A DNA stretch of 64,000 nt from Phlebotomus papatasi (GCF_024763615.1 NC_077222.1:15562001-15626000), one strand, 5' to 3'; positions 1-12,237 are shown, counted from the first letter of the stretch. A program made the numbers and translations. Notes: a model not told the origin generated them from the sequence alone.

Positions 1-3000
1 ACTAATTCTGGACTAATTACTTAGACTAATTTTGGAAAGATACAAGTGATGGACTTCCAATAAACAAGAAGCATTTTATGGGTTTATTTAGCAAGACGTT
101 AAGAATATGTATCAAAATAATTTTTTTGGGATTTTTTCTAAAAGTTGTTCTAATTAGATTTTTCATCAGATTAAATAAATTATTGATTTATAAGTATGAG
201 AAGTACATGAAGTGCAGAAAGTGCTGGAAGTATTGCAACATTTTCGAGAGTGATGCGAAGTTTTGGAAGTGCAAAGGCCTCTTCCATACAAATATTGGAA
301 GTGCCTGGAAGTGGTGTGCACATTTTAATCCAAATATCTTCCCCTTGCTCGAGCCTTACCTAGGCGGACATTTCGACCACATTTTGAAGGTTAAAGGTTA
401 AAAAGATACAAAAGAACGTATTTCTCAACTTAATGGTGTCATGGTTAGGCTCGTTGAAAAGGTCTTGGAATTCTTGAGAAACCTGAACCGATTCCAATCT
501 GTTATGAATCGGTAATGAAACCGGTTCAACTAACTTTTATCTTAAATTCAATTATGTTACTCCTAAGCTGTATTTTGGATTTTGGGCTGTTTTGAGTGAT
601 TTATAAATCGGTTCAAATCGGTTACGTACCGGTAAACGGTAAATGATGCGAATGTACGTTTGAGGTATAGCATCTAAATCACGAGTTTGAGCATTTCACA
701 GAGGCCGGAACGGTTCGCCACCGCTTTTTTTTATGGGAATTCACTAAGCTAAAAGGAAGTAACTTAGCTAACCACTTACTGGCATGCATGTGTCAGAGAA
801 AAACTCAATGGAGGGCGCTATTGCGCTGTCAAAACCGTTCTCAATTTTTATTTTTAAGCTTTTATGCGGAAAAGTTAAACCAAAGGCCTGATGGGTCTCA
901 CTTAAATAAAATTACGAACACTTATAGGGACATTGGAGAACTGAGGGTGCCACCCATTTTTCACTTTATCAGAGTGAACCGTCTACGGCAACTGATGCTC
1001 ACTCACTGAAGTTTGAGGACATTTATCTAACAGTAAAAGCCTCAAAGCAACCTTTAAGCACCCATACGGGATGGTAAGGGTGGGCGTGTTAAAAGAATAA
1101 AGGATTAAGATTGGTGGGTCATGGCCGTCGACTGGGTTGAAAAGTGTCGAATAGACCATACATTCTACAAATTGATCTTTTTCTTACAAAAGCAACCCTT
1201 ATTTTCGAATGTTTTTCTAACAAATTTATTAAGAAATTTCTCAATGGAAATGGTCCATTACTATAGTATCTATGAATATTCCAAAAAACTGGAAAGCAAT
1301 GAATAAAATTTGCTTCCAGTTTATATTCTTATTTATATCATTACTATATTCATAACTGCTTTTATTTTATTAATATTTCATGACAAATTTTGCATATCTA
1401 GCATAAGCTGATTTATTACAGTCATTTATGGCATTTCCATGAATGATATATTTCAGAAATCAATAAATCGTTTATCACCCTTTTGATTTAATTGCCACTA
1501 AAATAATAATGTCACCGGAACTTTTGAAAAAATAATAACAAAAGCCACAAATACTTTATGGCTGTGCAGTGCAATTTTATACTTTCCTGAACTTTCTGAC
1601 TTTATTATACTTTATTATACTGTTTTATAAGATGCAAAATATGAATGAGAAAGCATCAATTTGCAGTTGAACATATTTTACTACCGTACAAAGTAATGAA
1701 TTATATTTTAATGCCCTATTACAGAAAATTATTAATAGATCATTCTTGAGAAAGTAATAACTTGAATCTGGGAATATTTCTCGTTAAAACGAACACCAAG
1801 CTATCAGTTTCTTTTTTTTTACTATTTTTCTCTTTCATTTTTGTTCCCCATACTTTCCCCAATCTCTAATTTATTCATAAAGCTGTATTAAGTCGATTAC
1901 ATTTTACTTTTTAAAACAACAATTATGTATTTATCATTTTTTTTCTTCTAACAAACTTTATTGCCACTTTAAAGAGCTCAAGTGCTGTTATTAGCCATAC
2001 ATTATTACAATGATTTGCGTGTTTGAAATGCATTCTTGTGACTCGGTTTTTTTTTCACTTTTTAGTTACACCCACAATTAAACCTCCATTAGCATAGAAT
2101 TTCTCCCATGGAAGTTCATCAGGTTGTTCACATCATCTGTAGGATTTTTTTTTTGATTAAATGGAAAAGAAGAGTTGGAAAAGTGATAATTACCCGTCTG
2201 ATATGAGTCATTTTCCATGGATGGCAAAATGTTTATATGGATGGAGCCTGGGGCTTAGTTGTTGTCTATTAATTAGAGTCACAGTGATTGGTAAGCTATG
2301 GGTGAACACAAGTGCTGGAAAATGCATAAATGCAAATCACTGTCTTCTCCATACAGTCAACTTATCACGGCAATCAACGGCATCGTGATCCCTTATCCGA
2401 CTACCGTCAGATGAACTTGTCGCACTGGCACTGAATAGGATGATTTATGAACTATGATCCACTCGCTATGACTAATTGAACTTCCAACTTCATCCCAAAG
2501 AAGCAGTTGCATTGTACATTCCTGTATTTTCTCGTGGTTTTCTCCCTTGGACTACAAACAATGATTGCGCGACGATAGCGGCCGGATATAATGGTAATTA
2601 CTTTGGAGTCACAAAAGAGATACATAAATGGCAAATCCGCGGTGATTGATTGATTTTTTTTGGGCATGGAATGTGTCTGTGACTCTCTTGAAAAGGGTAT
2701 CCATTCACTTATTTTCACTACCTCTCCTGCCCAAGCCAAAATTATAAAATATTCATTATCGGAGAACGTGTCATGAATAATTTCCATATACCCAAAGTAG
2801 CAACAATTTTCAATGACTCTCATTTTCTCCTATTCCATCATCCAACTTTATATATCATCGCTTTCGAAAGTACCAAAGTGAAAAAAGAATAATCGAAATA
2901 TAGCTCCCATTCAATGCAAAAACAGGGTTGTTGATTAAACTTGCAAGATTAACTTTGAAGACCCCCTATAAAAAATAATAATGCGAAGTTAAAATTATAT

Positions 3001-3012
3001 ATTTCTTAATTT
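1..3012. other. AT-rich intergenic stretch with no supported gene
   Basis: No open frame here has convincing coding character. Frames of 107 aa at 78-401 and 123 aa at 2452-2823 (minus) lack recognisable domains and splice-site context. Between about 480 and 640 there is a cluster of short AACCGGTT-like words (GAACCGATT, AAACCGGTT, AATCGGTTC, GTACCGGTAAACGG), which looks like degenerate simple sequence. Nothing else could be identified. Confidence 0.6.
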
Positions 3013-3152
3013 CGTCGGTTGCCTCAGCAACTGTGCTAACTGCATTTGCTCTGTGTCAGCATTCGTTGTAAGCAACGCATCGCTGCGCGGTGTTTGCAAT
3101 GAATGCAGACACAAAGCAGATGCAGTTAGCACAGTTGCTGAGGCAACCGACG
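3013..3152. repeat. Palindrome with 33-bp perfect outer arms
   Basis: The outer 33 bp (starting CGTCGGTTGCCTCAGC) are a perfect inverted repeat of the last 33 bp. The pairing continues imperfectly for about 23 bp more, leaving a GC-rich centre near 3070-3095. It is a fold-back element or MITE. No clear target duplication was seen, and no second copy lies in this window. Confidence 0.8.
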
Positions 3153-3300
3153 ATTTGTCAAAAAACTTCTCTTCATATTCTTTAAAAATTATTTAATATT
3201 ACATTTCTACACGTGTCACGTTGTTTAAAATTAATTTAACATATTACTTTTATTCGTTCATTAATTTATTGCATGATTTGAATTACAGTCGAAATACATA

Positions 3301-3725
3301 GAGCAAGTATACCAAATTTCGGCCGTCTTGCAATTTCGGCCACCTTTTCTGTTCCTAGTATTTCCATGAATTTTTAGTTTTTACATACTCTAGAGATTAT
3401 ACAATGAAAAAGAATAACAAAAAATGTAGCTTCTACAAACGAGATGACATGAAAAAATATTGGAAGAATTCCTGAAGGGCAAGGAACTATGAGAATGAAG
3501 GTGGCCGAAATAGGGCACCAAAGCTATGTCTACATTTTTATTCATTTTAAAATGTATTAAGAACGATTTTAAAGAAAATAAAGACGGTAAACTCTTTACA
3601 AGGTTCCAAGCAACACTCTTACAAAAGAAAGAATAAAAAAATCAATTTGTATTTAAAATATTACATTTAAAACTTGAGACTTTGACGCTTGCATGCAACT
3701 ATGCCGAAATTTGGCACACTTACCC
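3301..3725 (+). mobile_element. MITE, GTGCCAAATTTCGG-terminal family, copy 1
   Basis: The 425-bp element lies between TA dinucleotides. Its left end matches the reverse complement of its right end (GGCACACTTACCC), although the left end has drifted. The inside carries CAATTTCGGCCACC and GAAGGTGGCCGAAATAG, also seen in the copy at 19276. TA target sites and this kind of end suggest the Tc1/mariner-pogo superfamily. There is no coding capacity. Confidence 0.75.
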
Positions 3726-3848
3726 TACTTTTAAAATTATTCAAAATTACATTTATGCACGTGCCACGTTGTTTCAAATTAATTTAACATATTACTTTTA
3801 TTCGTTCATTCATTTGTTGTGTGATTTGAATTACAGTCGAAATACATA

Positions 3849-4473
3849 GAGTAAGTGTACCAAATTTCGTCCAACTTGCAATTCCGGCCACAATTTTTGT
3901 TCTTCAAATTTCCATGAATTTTTATTTTTTGTATACTCTGGAGATGCAAAAATTAACAAAAAATGTTGCATGAGCGAACGAGATGATATGAAGACTTTGA
4001 AGGAATTCCCAAAGGGCCAGGAACTATGTGAATCAAGGTGGCCGAAATAGGCCACTAAAGCTATGCGTACATTTTTATTCATTTTAAAATGCATTCTAGA
4101 GAAAATAAGGACAATAAACTGTCTACAAGGCTCCAAGCAACACTCATTAAGAAGAAGTAAAAAATCTTGTATTATAGGGTGAAAGGAAAACCTATTGACA
4201 CTTTAAGAACTCGTATCAGAACCTATTGACACCCTACTCTGTACTATTTCGAATACGAAATTTGAACACCTATTTTTATCAGAAAACTTAGACTGAAAAA
4301 AAGTCATATTATTTACATTTTATTAGATATTTTAAATAAATTTCAGGATTTTGACAAAAGTGTTAATAGGGGTTTCCTGTCGAAGAGGTGTTCCTTCGAC
4401 CCTAATTCTTACATTTCAAAATTGAGAATTTGGCGCGTGCATGCAAATATTCCGAAATTTTGCACACTTACCC
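3849..4473 (+). mobile_element. MITE, GTGCCAAATTTCGG-terminal family, copy 2 (interrupted)
   Basis: This is the duplicated partner of the copy at 3301-3725. It ends in TTTTGCACACTTACCC followed by TA. It is split by the element at 4177-4402, so the nested insertion is younger than the local duplication. Confidence 0.75.
4177..4402. mobile_element. Nested MITE with GGGTGAAAGGAAAACC-type ends
   Basis: A 226-bp insert sits in the MITE at 3849-4473, flanked by TA. Its ends are imperfect inverted repeats: GGGTGAAAGGAAAACCTATT on the left against GGGTCGAAGGAACACC read from the right. It is non-coding. The undisturbed duplicate at 3301-3725 serves as the empty site. Confidence 0.65.
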
Positions 4474-4547
4474 TACATTAAACTTGAGTTTGATGTGAGA
4501 ATTGAACCCGAGACCTTTGCATTAAGTTGTAGCCTTGTTTATTCGAG

Positions 4548-4736
4548 TAAGGTAAAGTGCCCTCAAGTCAACCGGTTCCTCAATTCGACCTGTTAAGTCA
4601 TTTATTTAATTTATTTATATTTGCACTAATATTTCGCGTATAATCTAACATTAATAGGTCAATTATTCCATAAATAAATACGAATCAGTGACCGGTCGAG
4701 TCGAGAGACCGCTCGACTTGAGGGCACTTTACCTTA
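4548..4736. mobile_element. MITE with TAAGGTAAAGTGCCCTC ends
   Basis: The left end TAAGGTAAAGTGCCCTCAAG and the right end CTTGAGGGCACTTTACCTTA are perfect inverted repeats, and CCGGTTCCTC and CGACTCGACCGGTC occur inside the ends. The same family, with the same ends and interior, is at 58808-59748, where it is interrupted by another element. No coding frame. Confidence 0.85.
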
Positions 4737-4770
4737 ATATAATAGTTTCGTTGCGATTGAAATAATATTA

Positions 4771-5362
4771 GGGGAAGTGCTCGTATTTTGGGACAGAGAG
4801 CATATAAGAACCAATGTTCTAAACTCGAAATGCAATATATTCAATACAAATTCAAGTTTCTTTGTTACATGCTTTTCAGAAGTTTTATTTGGAACCTTGA
4901 TAAGCTATTTATCGTCTTTGTTTTCCCTAAAATTAATCCTAAAATGCTTAAAAATTAATAGCAATGTAGAGATGCATTTTTTTTTGTAATTTTGGACATC
5001 TTGCTTGTAATTTTGGACACTTTACTCGCAATTTTGGACACCTAATCCCCTTCAATAGGATTCCTCTTATGGTTCATTTCAAGAACCTATCTTACCAAAT
5101 CCTCTTCCTGTTTAAGAGAATGAACCGTAGAATGTCCCAACAATCACTGAAACTGCATTTCATTAATTAGAAATAATATTCATAATTCAACGTATTTATT
5201 ATGAATATTTTCTAAGAAGAATAAATATTTAAACAGAATACATTACTCATATTAAATATTTTTTAAAATATCCATTATTTTAATCAATTTGTTCGTAGTG
5301 TCCAATTTTAACCTCAAAGTGTCCAAAATTACAACCTGTCCCAAATTATAAGTAATTCTCCT
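4771..5362. mobile_element. MITE with GGGGAAGTGCTCGTATTTTG ends
   Basis: The left end after TA reads GGGGAAGTGCTCGTATTTTG then GGACA. The right end has TGTCCCAAATTATAAG, a decayed inverted copy. Inside are repeats of AATTTTGGACACCT-like words. Length about 590 bp. The 70-aa frame within it is not a gene. Confidence 0.6.
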
Positions 5363-6540
5363 GTGGAAAATATGCTTCAGCTACTACCTTGGTACCAGTT
5401 TATATGTAATTCATATGCGTTTTGGTAAATAAATTTCGAAAAAACATAAGCTTCGGTTAACTGCCCCATCCTCCCTTAAGACTTTTAGTAAATTTTGAAG
5501 AATCAGATTACGAATTGCAGTGATACAATCAGAGAATAAATATTTAAATGTACCCTATCCGACAATTTAGTGAAGTTCTATGTTAATGATTTTCTGTGGT
5601 TAGTATTTCTGACCACAAAGCATTTGAAAATTACATACTGTTTCTTATAGGAACAATCGGTCTCTTTGCTCTTGTTGAATGGTCAGGTTAAGAGACATAC
5701 CCATTCAAGAGATAATCAATCTTAATTCTATGCGAATATGGACTAAGGATAGGGTCAGTTGAATCAATATTTGATGCTTTTGTGTTTAAGATGCAACTAC
5801 TGCCTCATGTTTATTTTGCTAATGTTACATGAGATACTTGCAGATAGTGCCTGAAATGGACACAATTGACATCAATAAATCCACATTTACTGAGAAAATA
5901 TTTGAGAGTTCAGAGATCAGAAATTGTTCAATCAAGAGTGAACGAGCCAAGTGCATCTTCAGGGGGAAATATCTTATGATCATCTGTGGAAAATTTTAAT
6001 GGGCATTGCTATAACCAATTCTTTATGGCTACATAACGCAGAAAAATAAATTTTCATACCAACTTTCATATGGATAACTTGCCAATGACAAAGAAAATTC
6101 ACATATGAGTGATTCGAAATAATTTTTATGCCTCAACTTTTAGCAAGTTTTTTTTTTGAGAATGCTCTCGCATTTGTTGAACAAAGTACTTTGTGGTTAT
6201 GATAAAAACACTTGGAGAGTTTTTCTCGATTTAGTGAAATTTTCTCTATGTGCACCAAGGTATGTGGGTCTATCCAACCAGCGTGTATCCCATGGAGTCA
6301 TCATCATTAATGGGTGAGAGGCGCAGAAAAAAGACGGAAAAATAGCGCAAAAGTGTATTTGTTCGATGGTAGAAAGAAATTTTTTGCTCATTAGTTGTGT
6401 ACTGAACTTTTTTCTTCTTGACTTCAACCGGGGGGCCAATACATATCAAGTGAATTGCTTCATACCTTCATGGTTAGTTTAAAAATTTTCATGCAAATGT
6501 TTTGCAAATTGTTATTAACACTTAATTATAGATTTAAAAA
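5363..6540. other. Intergenic stretch without a supported feature
   Basis: Mixed AT-rich sequence. The 80-aa frame at 6197-6439 (minus) has no recognisable domain. Nothing further seen. Confidence 0.5.
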
Positions 6541-6547
6541 CTTAAAA

Positions 6548-7275
6548 TCTCCAGGATTTTGGCCGAAATCTCCACAATCCAAATCCTGAAAAACCAAAAT
6601 CCCGAAAAGTCGATATCCTGAATGGGCCAAAATTTTGAAAAATACCGAATCCAAAATCCCAATAGCTATAAACCCGAATGGGCCAAAATTCCCAAAAGTC
6701 AAAATCACTAAAGCCAAAATCCCAAAAGCCGAAATCCTGAATAGGCCAAAGTATCGAAAAGTCAAAATCCCGAAAAGCCAAAATCCTAAAAGCCAAAATC
6801 CGAATGGGCCAAATTTCACAAAGTCAAAATCACTAAAGAGAAAATCCTCAAAGCCGAAGTCCTGAATAGGCCAAAGTTTCGAAAAGTGAAAATCTCGAAA
6901 AGTGAAAATCCTGAAAATCTAAAATTCCAAAAGTCAAGAACCCGAAAAGTCAAAATCCCGAATGGGCAAAATTTCGAAAAGCCAAGATCCCGAAAATCTA
7001 AATACCGAATTCTTAAAAGTGTCATAGCTACTCTGACGATAGTACTCGCGCTTGTTGGAAGCAAAGGGAAACGTTCTGTGTTTTGGGAAATTATTTTACA
7101 CCTGATGATTTGAATTACGGATTTTAATCATTCGGGATTTTGACTTTTCGGAATTGTAACCTATTCGGAGTTCTGGATTTTGGGATTTCAAATTATTCGG
7201 GGTCTTGTCTCACTGGGATTTTTTCTTTTCTGGATTTTTGATTTCGGGATTTTGACTTTTCGATGTTTTGGCTTT
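6548..7275. repeat. Degenerate minisatellite AATCCCGAAAAGYC in both orientations
   Basis: From about 6548 to 7010 the sequence is built of 16-22 bp units such as AATCCCGAAAAGTCAA and CCTGAATGGGCCAAAA. From about 7120 to 7275 the same unit appears reverse-complemented (GGGATTTTGACTTTTCGG). Several overlapping frames on both strands stay open here because the repeat contains few stops; their translations (NPKSQNPK-type runs, or FGILTFRDFG on the other strand) are artefacts of the repeat. A short piece of the same repeat is at about 62530-62580. Confidence 0.85.
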
Positions 7276-7825
7276 CGGGAATTTGGCCAACACCGGGTTT
7301 AAATATGCAAACATATTAGGACATTATCTCTATTCCGAACCCTGCCAACCGGACTTTCCTTGAAAAAAAAAAAACGTTTGAAGATCGGTTTCGAAAGCCA
7401 AAAAATACATTTTTACTTCTCGTTTCGTTCGTGTGGTAGCTGAGTCATTTCCCTTTGAATTTTAAAGTACTTCGAGTAGCAAGATATATAAATTTTCACT
7501 TTGTTGTGAGGGAAATCAAGGTATTTAAAAAGGCTCGCAATATTACTGTAAGATTGTAATTTCTTTCAATCATTGAGTATCTCTTTTAACAATTTCATAG
7601 TGTGGTATTTCAAAAGTTTTATAATTTCGAACGAAAGTTTAATTTGACAATTCGAAATTCAGTTTGATTTTTTCGATTATCAACGAAATTTTATTCAAAA
7701 AGAAAGCTTCTGAGATATTTTTTGAGTACACAATTTTCTTTGAAAATGTTATGCCTGTTTTAACTGAATACAAATTTTCCTGTTTTTAGGGTAGCGAAAA
7801 ATAATTCTGTAAGCCTTTTATAGTA

Positions 7826-9202
7826 CAGTGGGACCTCGATAAAGTCAACTTTTCCTTTATTATTGAACTAATAATATTATAATGATCTTATTACAGTAGA
7901 CTCTCGCTCAATCGGCTCTTTTTCAATTGAGCTAAAAATTTTGTTGACAATTTTCACTTTTGATTATGAAGCTAATTTGCTCAAAATTGCTGTAGTTCTT
8001 GCTATTTTACCGTGATTCTTTATAATTGAGCGCTTTTTGTGAAATTTACAAAAACTTTGACGTCCAAATCTATCGATCAACCGGATGACATTTCGCCCCA
8101 AATGCCCAATTGAGATAGAGTCTACTGTATGATATACTCGAAATTAAAATCAGTGTTTTGGTGTAACAACGTAACTCTTTTAATACAAGAAAAATTTATG
8201 TATAATAAGAACATGGTAATTTTATGATAAAATTAAATAATTTTCTCTTCGTGATATTAAGCGTTTTAATAGATTGAAATATCTCTTGTCTTAAGATTTT
8301 TTGATTAAGCCTATGATCGCAATGTAAGGATTTTTTCGGCTAGATTTTTCGGGTATAACATAGTGAAGAAATCTTTTCTAAATAAATTTAAACTTTTTAA
8401 AGGACTTATTTGTTTAAAAAATGTACATGATGAACGATGATAAAAATTACTCTTCTGAAGAAAACGTGTAGAATTTTTTTAAGTTACATTTTTTATTTAA
8501 AAGATTAGTACATCAAAAGAAAATTTGGATCAAAAACAAATAAGCAACAGAAAATTTAAATTAGTTAGAAAAAACGGTAAAAAAAATTCTTTTAGGATTT
8601 AAGAGCTGAATAATGCTTAAAGCTATTGACTTATCTTTATTCGAGAGATACTCGATATCTCTAACCATTTAGCTCCCATATTACAGAATAACAATTGGAT
8701 TTATTGCTCTTTAAAAAAAATTAAAGTGTCTATTTAAAAATTTGAGAGAACGTCTGGTTCATAACGTTAATTGCCTCAGAATTTTCACTAACCAAATATC
8801 TACCGCAGCTCTTCTAAAAAAAAAGTGAAAAAAGAAATTTTTAAGACACGATTTCCTTATCTAAAATCAAAATCGTGGGTGTACCTCAATATTACCGTAT
8901 GGAAAGTAATTTATACTTGAAATATTAATAAAAACATTCCGTAAAATCGTTCCTTAATCTCCCACTTTTACCTAAAAAAAAAGACTCTTTTGAACCAGAG
9001 GGTATAGAATTTATGGGTTAATTCAATAATATTTGACTATCGTTTTGAATTTATGAATGATCAAGTACAAACATAAAATAATACCCCTTTCAATTAAAAT
9101 TTCACATTTTAATTGAGTTTTTTCGGACTCCAATAGAGTCAACGAATCCAATAGAGTCAACAGGCCTGGAAATAATTTGTTGACTCTATCGAGGGCCCAC
9201 TG
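7826..9202. mobile_element. Decayed pogo/Tigger-like DNA transposon, 1.4 kb
   Basis: The left end CAGTGGGACCTCGATAAAGT and the right end, read inward as CAGTGGGCCCTCGATAGAGT, match at 18 of 20 positions, and both are flanked by TA. CAGT..GACCTCGATA ends and TA target sites are typical of Tigger/pogo. The interior has no intact transposase. The 74-aa minus-strand frame at 9023-9247 runs into the terminal repeat and is not evidence for a gene. A smaller element of similar type is nested at 7894-8127. Confidence 0.75.
7894..8127. mobile_element. Nested Tigger-like MITE
   Basis: The left end CAGTAGACTCTCGCTCAATC and the right end (inward) CAGTAGACTCTATCTCAATT are inverted repeats flanked by TA. 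At 234 bp and non-coding, it lies just inside the left end of the larger Tigger-like element and is therefore younger. Confidence 0.8.
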
Positions 9203-9470
9203 TATTTCATCGATGAGGATTAAATGTTTCAAAATTTTATCTACCAAAGATCATATTGCATATTGGTGTTTGTTCGTTGGTCTGCTTTTTGCATGACCAA
9301 GAGGGCAAACGGTGAGAGATACTGACTTATATGACCAAGAGTCACATGGTCAAGATTTACGGGGTCTCTGTTAGGAAGTCAACTTCGAGATGAGTAATAT
9401 GATAAACAATCATGACTAATATGAATATGCCTATTTTCTCGGCATTGCATTGACAATTTCGAACACTCCA

Positions 9471-9724
9471 CACTGAGAGAAATCCGAAAAAGTTAAAATA
9501 ACATTCCGGAAATGTTAATTTTACCCTGCAGTATTGATCCGAAATCGGTGTAAATATTATGCTTTTTAGGTGTATTAGGGGTTAAAGTTACCCTTTTTCA
9601 TGCTATTTTTACCCTTAAAAAGGTGTAGAATTAACATTAAAAAAAGGCTAATATATTTTTACACCTAAAAAGTATTAAAGTTACGAGGAAAAAAGTTAAT
9701 CGCACCCACTTGTTTTTCTGAGTG
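9471..9724 (+). mobile_element. CACTGAG MITE, copy A
   Basis: Starts CACTGAGAGAAATCCGAAAA and ends with TTTTTCTGAGTG. The interior has AACATTCCGGAAATGTTAA, TTTTTAGGTGTATTAGGGG and GTAAAATTAACATTAAAA-type words shared by the copies at 13691, 15039, 15616 and 20217. About 250 bp, non-coding. Confidence 0.85.
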
Positions 9725-9785
9725 CATGAACTGTCGTCCACTTTTTGCAAAAGAAGATTTGTTTATTTTAAAATTACGAAACTTA

Positions 9786-9933
9786 GGGGAAACTGGGGCA
9801 GTAGTAAACATGAGGTAGCTGTAACACGAACTGGATTCCCTGGACTAAGGTCTTGTCCTCTGATATCTATATCTAATTGAAAACATCGCTGTGTTTCCAA
9901 CTATCCCGTGTTTACTACTGCCCCAGTTTCCCC
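9786..9933. mobile_element. Palindromic MITE with GGGGAAACTGGGGCAG ends
   Basis: The left end GGGGAAACTGGGGCAGTAGT and the right end ACTACTGCCCCAGTTTCCCC are perfect inverted repeats flanked by TA, 148 bp in all. A relative lies at 62263-62457. Confidence 0.9.
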
Positions 9934-11537
9934 TACAATATAATTTGCAAAATAGATTTCTCAAATTTGATTTTTCTATTGTAAGATAAAAACTCTGTGA
10001 GAAGCCCTTAAATTGATTTGTATGTTCTGCATATTTAAAATATGAAATCTCTATTCTAAAGCAAAATTGCTTACAACTGTGCTCACAGATGTAGGGAAGG
10101 ATGTCGGTGTGTGTTGTCTCAAGTGATTAAAAATTGATGAGACAGAATTTGTCTCTTTAGCAAGGAGCTTTTGTGAAATTTAGCAGAGTGAATTTTGACT
10201 GAAAGATATTAATCACAGTTGCGCGCCACTGAACGTAAACAATTCTGCAATAAACAGAAGAATCTTTCCATCTGACAATGGTTACGATATGTTTGGGTTG
10301 TTTGTCGTTTGTGGATACGAAGGAAAATGTGCCAGAAGCTTGAGTGTAAAATGGTTGAAAAGAGTGTGCTTGACTGAATTGTATAACCAGTTCACTTGCA
10401 GCATTACCATGAAAGGGCATTTCCACGGTAAACAGCATCACAAGCAGTCGCACCAGCATTTTCACTTCTTTTGGCATCTCTTCTCAAATCTCTAAACTGG
10501 ATTCCAGGGAGTCAAAATCACAGAAATTCTTTCACTGACAAAAAAAAACTAGACTTTTCGCCAATGTTTGTGCCATTTTTTTGTGCCCATATGTTTTCAA
10601 GTGAAATTCCGTTCAAGTGGCCAATTTGGCCACACATGGACCTGATGAGCCATTCCCTGCAAGAAATATTTCATCTGGGAGAACTCTCTCTTTTCTCGTG
10701 GAATGCTATCTAGCAAAAAAAAGTGAAGCACAGATTTTTTTTTGTTTACTAACTCGAAAACTAATCATAACATTTTCATTTCAAGAGTTTGTAGGGCAAA
10801 TTTATATTATGTTCGTATATCAGTAAAATATGCATTGCAATAAAATGCTACAATACAGAATCATTTTACAAATAGTTTAAGTTTAACGCTAAAGTTATTC
10901 AGACGCATCTGAAATTACTATATATGAACATTTAATTGGCGAACATATGTGTAAATTAAGGGAGCGTTTTAATTGTATATTAGCACTGAAAACTAATTTA
11001 ATTTTCTGATTTCCGTACAATTAGCAATTTGTGCAAGCTCTATAATAACATTTTCATTCAGAAATATGAATGAAATCTACTACAAATCTCTGATTGTTGA
11101 TTGTTGTGATTAAAACAGATAGAATTTGACTAGGAATATTTTAATAAAAACATATTTAATAATTTTTTAGATTGAGATCTTGCTTTAAATGATTTTTTTA
11201 AAATTGGAATTTGGAAATACGTATATCAGTCATTATATCATCCTATCTATCAGTGGACTCACATCAAGATAAGGTACTACTTCCCAAATAAATGTGAAAA
11301 AGTTGACAAGAACTTAATTTATTTTATCTCATCAAGACGGTTTTAAGATACACAATTAAGAACAAAATTGGGGCCGTAACTAAAGCTGAATTACACACAA
11401 CTTAAATAAAATACCTGAAGAAAACAGCAGAAATTATTTTAAATTATTTATAGGGAAGATACGAGTTTTATAACAATAGGATTCTAGATTCTATTATCTT
11501 TCTGTTTAAAACATTAAACCTGATATTCTTCTTTCAA
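9934..11537. other. Intergenic stretch; contains one weak gene candidate
   Basis: Apart from the signal-peptide-like frame at 10405-10477 (listed separately), nothing could be supported. The sequence is AT-rich and without clear repeats. Confidence 0.4.
10405..10477 (-). CDS. Weak candidate: signal-peptide first exon
   Basis: On the minus strand an ATG at 10477 opens a 106-codon frame whose first residues (MPKEVKMLVRLLVMLF) look like a secretion signal: basic start, then a hydrophobic run. About 73 nt into the frame the sequence CATG|GTAATG could be a splice donor, in which case only this part would be coding and the rest of the frame would be intron. Upstream, a T-run followed by GTCAGTG could be an acceptor or an insect initiator. 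No downstream exon was identified, and the frame has no recognised domain. Treat as a hypothesis. Confidence 0.18.
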
Positions 11538-12107
11538 GGGAAACTGTGCCAAATTTCGGACAGCTTGTAGTATCATACACTTGTTTAGTTTTTAAAACTC
11601 CATAAATTTCAAGTTTTATTTAGGGGGAGGTGGGGCTATTTTGAGCTGTAGTGCTACATTGATATAAGATTTATCCGCATATTTCTAAAGCAAATTGGAA
11701 CTTACCATAATGGAATTTAGATTCACAATTGTTTTGTCTATCTAAATTGCATTACGTTAAAGCCCTGTTAACTATAGAAATATGCAAGAAAAACCGTATA
11801 TCAATTAAGTTCCACTGCTCAAAATAGCCCCACTTCCCCCTAATCATTATAACAGGTTGCACACAATGCCAAAAAACAAAATTTAAAAAGCTTGGACGAT
11901 CTTACACATAAAAGCAATGCTTATATTTATTAATCACAATTATTAATTATTTTATAAAAAAAAAGACAATAAACTACTCTACAAGATTTCAGTAACACTT
12001 CTGTAAAGACATGAATAAAAAAAACTTAATTTGATTCTTCAAATTTAAGACATTTAGAGCTTACGGTGCTTATATGCAACCTGTCCGAAATTTTGCACAA
12101 TTTTCTT
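11538..12107 (+). mobile_element. MITE, GTGCCAAATTTCGG-terminal family, interrupted copy
   Basis: The left end GGGAAACTGTGCCAAATTTC and the right end CCGAAATTTTGCACAATTTT are inverted relatives of the ends at 3301 and 19276. The interior TTTAAAACTCCATAAATTTC also resembles those copies. It is split by the MITE at 11623-11840. Confidence 0.65.
11623..11840. mobile_element. Nested MITE with GGGGGAGGTGGGGCTATTTT ends
   Basis: The left end GGGGGAGGTGGGGCTATTTT and the right end AAAATAGCCCCACTTCCCCC are inverted repeats flanked by TA. It is 218 bp and non-coding, inserted within the element at 11538-12107. Confidence 0.85.
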
Positions 12108-12237
12108 ATCTTGTAAATAGAACAATTTTACGGAACAACATTTTTGAATGCCTTGCCTATATCGTAGATAATTTTAAAAACGTGTTCGTACATCTAGAAA
12201 ACCGTTTTGACTACATAGAAAACATATTTCGTAAAAT

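Larger units (their letters stand above)
3180..4475. repeat. Tandem segmental duplication, about 545-bp unit
   Basis: The stretch beginning near 3200 (about 100 bp of unique flank followed by a MITE) is repeated from about 3748. The flank includes TTTATTCGTTCATT and GAATTACAGTCGAAATACAT in both copies. Because non-element flank is duplicated with the MITE, this is a local duplication, not two independent insertions. The second unit is longer because another MITE has inserted into it at 4177-4402. Confidence 0.8.

Noticed and set aside
2452..2823. 123-aa minus strand protein
   Set aside because: No domain, no neighbouring exon, and composition like translated non-coding DNA.
6526..7113. Several overlapping small proteins rich in Phe/Gly/Asp or Lys/Pro/Ser
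   Set aside because: They are translations of a short tandem repeat, open in several frames at once.
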